A DNA stretch of 64,000 nucleotides from assembly GCA_001599595.1 (NCBI GenBank), contig BCHH01000020.1, forward strand, positions 92,233-156,232. Reading direction: 5' to 3'. The stretch is from Beverwykella pulmonaria (Eukaryota; Ascomycota; Dothideomycetes; Pleosporales; Melanommataceae). A program made the translations under genes and the position numbers. A model generated the notes under the pieces. That model was not told the DNA's origin, made no database searches, and worked only from the letters and a program-made list of their open reading frames with translations. Shown one piece after another: positions 54,906 to 64,000 of the stretch; position 1 is the stretch's first letter; each line of letters opens with the position of its first letter.

Positions 54906-55005
54906 GGACTGACTCACCACCGTCGGGACTGACTCACCACGGTCAGGACTGACTCACCATCGTCAGGACTGACTCACCACCATCAAGACTGACTCACCAC
55001 CGTCA
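54906..55005. repeat. 20-bp tandem repeat (five units)
   Basis: Five consecutive units with a period of exactly 20 bp, core GACTGACTCACCAC, differing by one to three bases per unit. The core recurs at 54908, 54928, 54948, 54968 and 54988. A more diverged copy (gactaactcaccaacctcc) lies near 54830. It sits about 280 bp before the Gypsy gag relic and may be part of that element's LTR or leader. Confidence 0.8.
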
Positions 55006-55286
55006 ACACAATACTCCCGCCTCCACTAAATTACCGAATCCTTCTAGAAGCAACAAACCCAGAGCTAGAACGACAGTACTGTGGAACTGCGTCGCTGTAA
55101 GTGAAGGCCATTGGGCCCCGAGTTAGTTGGATCTACGCCCCCAGTAACTTGCTCTGGTGCGGTATAGGGCCTAGCTTCGGCGAAGGTGCCTTTGCGTAGT
55201 TGAAAACCTAAGACCTCGCAGTCTGAGTCGACGAGCTGACGCCGCGTACTACTGAACTAGCATCTGGCAAGATGGCTCCACGACCC

Positions 55287-57240
55287 TCACCTCACTTGAA
55301 GAAGAGGCTTGGCCGGACACTCTAGTCCGCGACTACAAGTACGACGTAGCATTGCCCGAGGAACTGCAGTACTTCTTAGAAGAAGACTACTAGAAGGCCT
55401 GGATGGCTGCGGTGGAGGCAGTCTAGATGAAGGCCTCTGCCAAGAAATTTCAGGTTGCGTATGACAAGCCAATACCAGTAGAAGAGCAAGCAGTAAACAA
55501 CGGCGCCAGCAGCATCGAGTGGCAGGTGCTCATCACTGAGGAGGACCTAACCCAGCTCGCGCACGACGACTTAGTGAGCTTAGTCATCCGCAACACTATC
55601 ACCATGCGTGCTCGCGAGCGGCTGTCCCTATTATTATGGCGATTGGCAAACCAAGGCTACCGACTGCACCGCGATGAACAGAAGCAATCACACACCGTTA
55701 GCGAGAAACTCCAGAAGGTCAGGAGCGAGCTCCGCAATGAGGACATCCGCCGTCCTGACGACCGTCGACAAAAGGATGCTTTCGACGATCCTGACGATGT
55801 CGATGATAACAGCGACCTCTACGAGGATTCTCGCCGCTCTTACAGCCGTTGCCCTACTACCACCCAGTTAGGCGGGCGACTAACAGCCAAGATAGGCGAT
55901 ATCCCCAGGCTGTTAGACGGAAAAAGTCCCACTATTGAGGCCTGGTTTGACGCGCTAGAGGATAAATTTATCATCAATGCTGACCACTTTGAGCGCGACT
56001 CCGATGTGCTCACAGAACGTGCTAAAGTAGCTCTAGTTAAGACTCTTGTGGAGGGGGACGCAGATGTATACCTCTGTGCCTACCTCTACCAGGCTAAGGA
56101 GAACCACGAGGACGTCACAGCGCGCGAGCTTATAAGGCATATGAAGGAGAGCTTCGAGGATCCCAACATGAAGATTAACTCCAGGAACTCCTTCCGTCAA
56201 CTTAGACTAATTAGGCTCGCCAACTTCGCTACCTTCTGTGCGACCTTCATGATGCTAGCTCTCCGAGCGGGTATTAGACGAGAAGACTGGAAGGACGAGT
56301 TTCACGACAAGTTGCCTGCCCGCGTACAGACTATGATGGCAAAGGAGCAATCTAGCCGTCGGGTCGACTTTGAGGAATACGTCACAGAAGCTCAAAACGT
56401 CATCCGAGAATACGCTCACGAGCAGGCTGTGATTAAGGCAAGGCAGGAAGCTCGCAGAAACGATTCTTCCCGCTACGATCGAGATCGCACAGCACGCACA
56501 CCAAAGCTCAGTGCCAACCCGCCGGTCCTGCCACCAGCTTCGGTTAAACGAGATCGTGACCGCGATATGTCCTAGGTCAAGTGCCACAACTGCAAACGAT
56601 ATGGGCACTTTAAGAACAACTGTACCGCAGCCCCCATTGCAGCGATAGACTTTGATATCGAGGAGGACGCGGAGGATGAGTATCTAGGCGACCACGACGA
56701 CTTCCTAGAGCACGACGATCCCGAGGAGCAGGGAAAAGACGGTCGCTAGAGGAAGTCTCCTCTCTAGCAACATACATCGGAGCAATTACACCTGAGCAGC
56801 TTAGCGCGTCGCGGCTCATCGGAGGATCCTCCTTCACAAAACCAATCCGAGTCGCTCATAGAGGGATTGCCATACGCCTCAGCGCGCTCCAGGATAGCGG
56901 TGCGGGAGGCATCACGTTTATACACCATTGATTACGACCAGTGCTCCAGTCCAGCCTGCGCATCCTCCCGACAACTTTCGCCGACATCCCTGTTGCCGGA
57001 TATAATAGCAAGAAGTCGGAGGTGATCAACCTGGCCTTCCAGGCTCACATGGTGATTGACGGCCGGCGAATATTAACCAACTTATCTTCTGCAACACAAG
57101 CCGTCATGACGTCATTATGGGCCGCAAATGGTATGAAGAAAATAGGGTCTTTATTGACTGTGCCCGTCGACGACTAACCTGGCCTGAGGATTGCGGAGAG
57201 CAAGATGTCAAGAGGGACCTTATCATTGAAAACGGAACCT
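55287..57240 (+). mobile_element. Gypsy-type retrotransposon relic: gag, zinc knuckle and protease
   Basis: The frame opens near 55287 (EEEAWPDTLVRDYKYDVALP), with in-frame TAGs, then a 382-codon open gag stretch (55427-56575) with the typical IPRLLDGKSPTIEAWFDALE and TFMMLALRAGIRREDWKDEF segments. A TAG separates it from the nucleocapsid knuckle CHNCKRYGHFKNNC (CX2CX4HX4C, about 56582-56623). Further on, after frame changes, comes a retropepsin-like stretch: ALQDSGAGGITFIHH (active-site DSGA in place of DTGA/DSGA), PVAGYNSKKSEV and VIDGRRILTNL. Similarity ends at about 57,240 after LTWPEDC; no reverse transcriptase, RNase H or integrase follows. The element is truncated and dead. Confidence 0.82.
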
Positions 57241-57823
57241 AGTAGCAAGATTATTAAAACCACTAAAAACGTTTAAATAGTTAACAACATAGCATAAGTA
57301 CTAGGATGCGTGATGAAAATAATGCTGGAAGGGGAAAGAAAGATTCTGAGCAAGACATTGCTAAGAAATGTGTTTAGCGAAAAGGAACAATGAGCTCAGG
57401 CATGATGAGCTACGTTACCGTCGAGAACTCGTCACTCGCAAATATTCAAGTTGGTTTACTCTCTGTTTGGATCATCAAGGTGTTTTCATGCGTTTTGACA
57501 CGATGTAAGCGTGCTGATGATGCTGATGGCGAAATGTGAAGGGGGAACAGGGTGTAGCCTCGTAGTCGGGTTGGAAGATGCTGAGATTAGTGACTGAGAA
57601 ATAATTAAATATGAAAGTACTTATTAGTATAGTCATTTAGACATGGTACATGGGCATGCGGTGCGCTGTGACGAAGGGTCAGTACGCTTAGATGAGCGAC
57701 ATCGACTTGAAAATCACGGTGAACGGCTAGCTCATTGCCGGCCATTCGGAACCGTTGGACTCTATATACAGTTCTTATTGTCTTATGTGAGTTTCTGTCT
57801 GCTATACCACCATGATCACACGC
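57241..57823. other. Gene-free interval between Gypsy relic and kinase gene
   Basis: About 580 bp of AT-rich DNA containing the 3' end of the leftward-read kinase gene. No gene or clear repeat is seen. Confidence 0.4.
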
Positions 57824-60245
57824 TCAACCACGATTTGTCACATTCACTTGTCCGCTGCTAGCCTTCAATGTTCTCGCGACGCCAGAAAGTGGTGCAGGTC
57901 CCGAAGCAATCAAGCTGCGTCCAGTCTTATCGTCGTTGATGAGGCCGTCTATCTGGCGGTCTAGTCCGCCCAATGCATTCGTCACCTGCCTGAGTAATTT
58001 CCAACTTCCATTGCTTGGTGTAGTTGTTGTGGGCGCGATTGAGCTCGCACTTTGAGATCCAGAGAAATTAGTGCCATATGCGGTGTTTTGAAAGGAGCCT
58101 GGGAAATTCTTAGGTGAAGTGTGATTCGAAAAGTTTAGATTGGAGAACGATTGGTCCAGGCTCTGCCCCCTGGGCTGTGGTGTTGTATATATGTTGGCAT
58201 CCTGATGATTGGATTGGCTCATGTAGCCAGCTCCTGGACCAAGGTGATTGCTAGCGGCATCCATAGACGCTAGTGGAGTATGTGTGTTGAGATCTGAACA
58301 AGGACCACTGATACTGTCAAGGTTTTGGTTGACATTGGCGTGTAGGTGATTTTGAAGTGTTTGAGTTTCCCCACTGCACCCGCTTGGAATATATTCTGGA
58401 GTGGAATCAGTACCAGTGTTGCAGTTCTGGAGATGCCATTGAGAATCTACAACTTGTTGGTGGGCTTTATAAGATTCTGATGTATTAGCAGCAACATTAG
58501 GTACGGTCGCAGATGAGTACGATGGCTGCAGCGAACCAGAAGGGACCGACGAAAGCAGTCCACCAAAGTATGGCGGCGCCAGGTTGCGCTGAGAACTGTA
58601 GTTTATGACGCCAGGCTGAGACTGTTGATGATTACTAAAACCTGCAAGCGCCAGTCAGGAAATTACATATTCAAAACTTTACTGAGTCGATCCCGAAGAA
58701 ATGGTACATACTAAATGGTTTAGTTTCAAGTGACGGTGCACAGCATTCCTCGAAGTAACTACCAGAAGATAGCCTGTCAATCACTTCTTCGATAGGCGGT
58801 CGGTCATCAGGGTTGAGAGCCAGCATGTCCGCGATAAGCTTGGTCAGGAGAAATCCATGCCCTAACTCATACAACGATTTCTTTATCGGCTTTAGGAACG
58901 CTTGTACTTGGTCTAGATTCGCTTGAAAGAACCAACCCTTTTGCTTCCATGGAGCTGAACATTCCTCTGACCGAAGCATAGGTCTTGCCAGCTGGAATGC
59001 CATTTCGATGAAAGTGCAGCCGAGGGCAAAGATGTCCTCCGGTCGACCGCAGGCATGTCTTTGCGCCCTTTCGGGAGACTGATATTTCAACGTTATATTG
59101 TCGCCTCCACTAGTTGCACTTTGCGTCAGTTCTGACATGTCCTTTGACCACCCAAAGTCAGTCAACCACAGCCCCTCTAGCGAGAGCAAGATTTGGGAGG
59201 GTTTCAAGTCTTTGTGACGAATGCCTTGCTGATGAAGCCAGGCCACAGCATTAGCTATGCATCCGAATTTCGAGCGTAGAGTTCCCAACGACGATTCATG
59301 TAGATGGGTTGCGTCTTTGTCGAACATGCCTTCACTGTCTCCAGGCTGGCGAAAGCCTGTTATTGCGGAAAGATTTTCGACAGCCGAATCCAGATCTTCG
59401 CTCCTGGCGGTGGGACCGCCAGTCGAGTCTTGCTGAATCCACTGTCCTAGGGAATCAATATCTTGCAAGAAGACTGCAAGGTCACAATGAGCTACCGGCC
59501 ACATTAGGAGTCCTAGTTCGTAAACGCCCTGTTGTCGATGGATATAGGATCCGATCAGCTCTACAATATGCTTGTGCCGTTTCTCTGTAATCTGACTCAA
59601 AATCCTGATCTCGTTCAAATGGTGATCTGTGAGTCGCCGGGCGTACGTTCGCTTTAGAGCGAGAGCAATTCCATCTAGCTTCGTCTCGAAAACTATGCCG
59701 ATACCACCGGCGCCTAGTCGTCGTACTGTGCTAAAAGGTGCTGGGTCGTTCCGTTCAAGACGCACCTGAGGTTCAGCGAACCTTCGGTTCCAGGCCGATA
59801 TTGCATCTTCGCTCGTAGTGCTTCGGCTGGACAGACTTCCGTCTATAGACAATGTCGTACTGGTGGTACTTGTAGTGCCGGGAGTAATGGAAACCTGTAC
59901 GATGCTCATTCTCTGTGAAGCGTGCGACTCTCGGGAAATTATAGCTGGGTATATTGCGGACGGTGCTTCCACATGCCTTTCAGGAAGCAGTGTCGGAACA
60001 GTACCGTGATGTTGAGTAAGACGGTCCATAGGAACAGAGAGGTTTGTAGATAGATTAATAGTAAGCTTGCCATGAACGACCAATCCACCGCTCTTCGACA
60101 TTTGCAGGTCTTGTGTGATTGTGTTATCACCACTGACAGTGAGATCCATAACAGACCCTATTTGGACTTTGACGACTCCTAGAAATCCTTGCTCATTTTT
60201 CTGAAACTTCTTTTGATCAAACACTCGAATTGTCAAGAAGCTTTC
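57824..60245 (-). CDS. C2 (Rsp5-type) - serine/threonine kinase - Gln/Ser-rich fusion, 5'-truncated
   Basis: Exons 58712-60245 and 57824-58641; the 70-nt intron (GTATGT...TTGCAG) joins TKPF to SNHQQ in frame, leaving about 780 residues of open frame. The N-terminus is the second half of a C2 domain closely like fungal Rsp5/HulA: FLTIRVFDQKKF, NEQGFLGVVKVQIGSVMDL, VVHGKLTINLSTNLSVP. After a Ser/Thr-rich linker comes a full kinase domain: loop LGAGGIGIVFE, Lys in ALALKRTY, catalytic HKDLKPSQIL, DFGWSKD and YQSPERAQ, so it looks active. The C-terminal 270 residues are Gln/Asn/Ser-rich. The upstream gene part is replaced by an LTR ending at 60246. The frame stays open into the LTR as far as a stop, without ATG; the first internal ATG is in GSVMDL. 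It is probably broken in this strain. Confidence 0.85.
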
Positions 60246-60443
60246 TGTTGGTTTCACAGGGCTATTGCAATAGCAATGGGGGTTCTCAAAGGGGGTAATA
60301 AATCGTTGTGTCTGTCTCTATCTGAGGTGAGGCTCAGGAGGTTGTATCATCCCTTTGCCGCCAAGCACCGCTAGTGTCTCATGTGATAAACACGTGATCA
60401 CAACATCACCACGTGATCACCATGTTCTATATATATTCCAACA
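60246..60443 (-). repeat. Copia 3' LTR inside the kinase gene
   Basis: This 198-bp segment is bounded by TGTTGG (60246-60251) and CCAACA (60438-60443). Read on the minus strand it matches the solo LTR at 48736-48926 throughout, with scattered substitutions. It lies between the Copia pol relic (right) and the kinase coding sequence (left) in the 3' LTR position for an element read leftward. The left flank is CTTTC; the right flank CTGGC is internal element DNA. Two CACGTG palindromes (60391 and 60410) and one altered copy (CATGTG, 60380) are present. Confidence 0.82.
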
Positions 60444-63400
60444 CTGGCAACTCTTTCTTTTGTCGTTGTCGTTGCCAGTTGCAATCAAATAAGGAAAAGA
60501 AAACATGTAACGAATGGACGCTCAATTGAGCTAGAAATAAAAAGAGAACTCCATCCACTTTAATCAGATCAAACACGTGACTGACTAGATTAACCGTTCA
60601 AATAGTTGACCCAACCGTCGATTCGTATGCGGAGCTTGTTCGTGTCAACAAGGGTTTTGAGGGCGTTGTTTAGTATAACCTTGGTGAAGGCGTCGGCCAG
60701 GTTGTCGTTGCCATTAATCCACCAAATCTCCTAGAGCTCACGTCACTCATATAACTGGCGAAGAGCCATAATATCAATCATAAGGCGTTTTTCCTTTGTA
60801 GTGCCAAGTTTGACAAGGCATTCATATAGGGAAAACGAATCAGTGCATACAACAATCAGGATTTCAGGGATCTCCAGTCAGTCCGTGATCATCTTGAGTG
60901 TCGTGCCAAGAACAATAGCAATATCAACTCCTGCTACCATCCCATAGACCTCTAAAGCAAGCACTGCTCAGGTCACTCTTTTGCTTTTAGTAGAGCTGTA
61001 GTAGATAATATTGCCAGTAATATTAAACTCGCTCTCTCTAGGGGTTTCATTCGCAATAACAATCAGATATCCTAATTGGGAGCTCAAATCTTTGTTGTTT
61101 GCAAATGAGCCGTCAACAAATACAAACAGCTTTGCCGAATTAATCTTGATCAGCAGGTATTAAAGGCCTCAGTCAAGATTTGCCATATGCCATGATATGC
61201 GTTTGTTAAGGGCCTTAATATCGTCGTTACCAGGTTCCTGAGTCTGTGCAGCAGTTGATAGATCAAAAGCAGCTTCCAGTTGACAAATCAAAGAGATAAA
61301 CGCAGCTCAAGCACGCTGCTGTCAGTATACCGTTTAAGTATCGTGCTTCTCATCAACAAGCGCAAGCTTAGTGCCTTGGTCTTTTTGTCAGAGGTACATT
61401 GTTCTATTGTTGTTAATTAAGACAGTGCAGCCATTAAAGAACAGGGGAGTATTTGGCGTCAGTTTCTCCTTTGGCTTTGCTATTAATTTGGCCTTAACTA
61501 GCTTGTCTTCCTTAAGCTTTAAGAATTTATTGGTTGCGAGGATTAGGGTGTCGTCTGTTTGCATCCCAATAATGCTAAATGGTCTGTTTAGTGTTGCAAT
61601 AAGAAGGCAGGGGTTATATGTTGATGTGGCTAAGAAGAGCTTGTCTTAGTGGTGTTTCAAATACGTCACATACTAATAGGTTCTGGCCTCTGCTAGTCTA
61701 TACAAGGGCTTGAGGATCCTTATAATTATACTGTCAGGATACTTATGGGCGATCTCCTTTAGAAGGTGGGCAAATACAAGGTGGGCGAGTGGGGTTGCTA
61801 ATTGCGTATATGCTTGAGTGATATCACAGAGCGAAAGGGTAAATCCCATCTTCAACAGGGTAGGTGCTAGTGCAAGGATAAGACGCTGGCTCGCACGTTG
61901 AATTGTAGGTGATTGCGTGAGGATATACTCCTTCCCAAGATTATTATATCCTTAAATAACCAGTCAAACCTTTTTATATGGCGAATTGGTTGTCTTCCCT
62001 TTTACCTTATTAACTATACAGGATCCAAAGATGTGATTGTCAGCGATGATAGGATTGCTTATGTTAATAAATTAGATGACGTCTCTTCTAATTAAGCTAT
62101 TAACTTTAGTGCGTCAAGCAGCTTCAAATAGGGGTCCTGTTGCCTTGATGCGACCATCCTAACGTGCCTTAAGTGCAAATTCGTAATCTGACGTCTCCTT
62201 AGCAGTCATAAATGCCATTGTAATTGTCTCGTCTCCGTTGGTTATAGCAGTGATAAATTGATCGTCAAAATCAATATCCACGACGTTCTGTCCAGCTTTC
62301 TTCTTGTTCTTAGATCCCTTTGGCCTGCCTCTGCCGCGACGGACTGGCATAGCGGTCTCTGCCGCAATCAGGTTATTATTTAAACTAGAGGCAGTGTCGT
62401 TCTGTCGGCTGTCTTTGGGTTCAGTCTCAACGTTGTTATCTTGCTCAATTTCTCTATGGGCTGAGATGTTGTTATTTGCAGGATCTGTTTTATACAGTTT
62501 AACGTCTGTGGTCTAGAACTTGGTAGGTCCATGCCCAAGCTGGATAACTTTATAATTGCCTTCATAAGCAACAAGTTTCTATAGTCCTGTCCAACCGCCC
62601 TTCTCTCTCCAAACATGGACGTCTAACTAGAGTGGTAATCAGAGGGTATCTAGCACGTTTGGGCCGTTTCTCATGCTAAGAGCGTTGTTAATCATCTGTT
62701 TCACTTGTAGGTGGCAGAGTTCCTTTGTAGCTTTACAAATAGCTTCAGCGCGCTTGTAGGTTAATGGTAATGGTGGGGATTTGTTAGTTATCCAAGGATA
62801 TGCACCAAAAACAAGTAATGTAGGCACCACACTATTTGGGCCTGCAGTATTGTTAACTGCTTTAACAGCCATCTGCAGGATTAACTCTAGGCTAGCGTCA
62901 TTTAGTTCCTTAGAGATAATAGAGTAAGCTCATCACAGTAGTCCGTGGTATTTCTCCACTTTACCCACGCTGTTGTGCGCTTCCACTAGTACTTCCTTAA
63001 TATTAATTAACATAGCTTTTGCGTTGCTTCTAAACTCTATGGAACTAAAATTTGTGCCTTTATTATAAGCAATAACATTAGGAGGTCTGAGGTAAACATC
63101 AATCCAGCAGATGCGTAATGTATCCCATGCGCATTTAGCTGACATATCCTTTAGGAATCGTGCGGCTTGGAAAGTAGTAGAAGCGTTAACAATATGGAGA
63201 ACTGCCCTTCCATTGATAAAGAAGACATCAATTATAATAGTGTGATTGAAATTAGTGTCATCTTTAAGGCTAAATCTAAATTAACTAGGAGACCTTTAGT
63301 GCATTTGGCAGTAGTGGCAAACCTTAGTCAGGTATTTAAGAACTTCAACTTCAACCTTATAACCTGCACGTTGGAGTAGTTGTAGGAGTTATAGCACAGA

Positions 63401-64000
63401 GGGATGACCAAATCTACAGTGTAGTAGTTGCAATTCTTTCTTAGTGAGGTGGCACCAGGCTACCATCTGTTCTAGTTGGTGAAGTAAGAGCTATGGGTGT
63501 CCCCACTTGCAAACAACAGGCACTATCTTGTCGCCTTGAATAAGCATATTCTCCAGGTTATCCAGCTTTAGACCTAGCTTGTCCATGTTAGCGATACAGA
63601 GAAGGAATGGAGTATTTGCGGCGACAACCTAGAATGCAATATTACTAAACAGGGTTAACACATTAACAGTGCCAAGCAAGGTTGCGTCTCCCTTCCCAAA
63701 TCAGATCTTGTGCTAGCCAGCAGTTGATGTATTAATCTTGATTAACAGTTCAATAGCTTGCAAAGCTCAGACTTGAGGTGCACCTGCTGTAGATACTCCT
63801 GCCGCTCTAGTATTAGGCATAATACCTTAGAACTTGGCATCTGAATAGCAATCGTCAAAGTGTTACGGTTCGAAGAAGTAGCACAGATGCGGGCTGCAGA
63901 TGAGGAACCAACCCCGTCAACAGGCGCAGCACGGCGCGCAGGCGGGCGCAAAGGAACAGCGAGGATTCGCGCAGGTAAGCGAGGCACGTGACAGAAGATA
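60444..64000 (-). mobile_element. Copia-type retrotransposon internal region, degenerate, runs off the window
   Basis: Read leftward, the domains appear in Copia order. From the right edge: a gag-pre-integrase zinc motif (LLHCRFGHPS, then VCHYCQMH, near 63.3-63.5 kb), an integrase core (NKGTNFSSIEF, VEAHNSVGKVEKYHGLL at 62933-63145), reverse transcriptase (LSLCDITQAYTQ, ILKPLYRLAEARTY near 61.7-61.85 kb; catalytic MQTDDTLILA at about 61537-61566), and RNase H ending at about 60590 (DSFSLYECLVKLGTTKEKRL, NGNDNLADAFTKVILN, LRIRIDGWVNYLNG). Many stops and frame changes break it. A purine-rich tract (aaaagaaagag on the minus strand) precedes the 3' LTR. The gag part and 5' LTR lie beyond the window. 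Confidence 0.87.

Noticed and set aside
54906..55005. Evenly spaced repeats resembling a CRISPR array
   Set aside because: The units are contiguous with a 20-bp period and have no unique spacers, and the genome is eukaryotic; this is a minisatellite.
57824..58264. A separate 146-residue gene downstream of the kinase
   Set aside because: The open frame continues upstream without a stop to 58641, and a consensus intron joins it in frame to the kinase exon, so it is the kinase C-terminal region.

Overview
This window is nuclear DNA from a filamentous ascomycete (Pezizomycotina). The evidence is dense genes on both strands, spliceosomal introns of about 47-103 nt with fungal donor and branch signals (GTRNGT, CTRAC), secreted GH7 and GH15 glycoside hydrolases, a URA2-type pyrimidine enzyme, a fungal SYF1, and Tc1/mariner, Copia and Gypsy relics whose reading frames are broken mainly by TAG, TAA and TGA codons. 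I cannot fix the class or species from sequence alone.

Layout. 1-2.1 kb: two decayed Tc1/mariner-type transposases. 2.4-9.6 kb: conserved genes, namely a DHA1-type MFS transporter, a two-RRM U1A/U2B''-like protein, V-ATPase subunit D (with an 11-nt microexon) and the splicing factor SYF1. 9.6-14.5 kb: mostly gene-free, with one small four-exon gene for a disordered protein and a further transposase relic. 14.5-27.9 kb: a FIG4-type SAC phosphatase, a Dal5-type MFS permease, a large Bud3-type RhoGEF, DCC1 and a hemerythrin-domain protein. 28.8-36.9 kb: a GH7 cellobiohydrolase and a GH15 glucoamylase, both without carbohydrate-binding modules, flanking about 4 kb without a convincing gene and one decayed coiled-coil gene. 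37.9-48.1 kb: a YVC1-type TRP channel and URA2 (GATase-CPSase-ATCase), divergently transcribed.

48.7-64 kb is an accessory, transposon-rich island. It begins with a solo LTR carrying a perfect 5-bp target duplication, then a CorA-like membrane protein without a GMN motif, an intact five-exon P-loop ATPase with a mitochondrial-type N-terminus (containing ambiguous bases that suggest a multi-copy family), a 20-bp minisatellite, a broken Gypsy gag-protease, and a serine/threonine kinase fused to part of a Rsp5/NEDD4-type C2 domain. The kinase gene is cut inside its C2 domain by the LTR of a decayed Copia element that runs off the right edge. The missing 5' half should lie beyond that element.

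The most notable observations are the C2-kinase fusion broken by Copia, a URA2 that has lost the inactive dihydroorotase-like domain normally found between CPSase and ATCase, and the multi-copy mitochondrial-type ATPase. Exon borders were worked out by eye from splice consensus and frame continuity. Family assignments are by motif recognition, not by database search.
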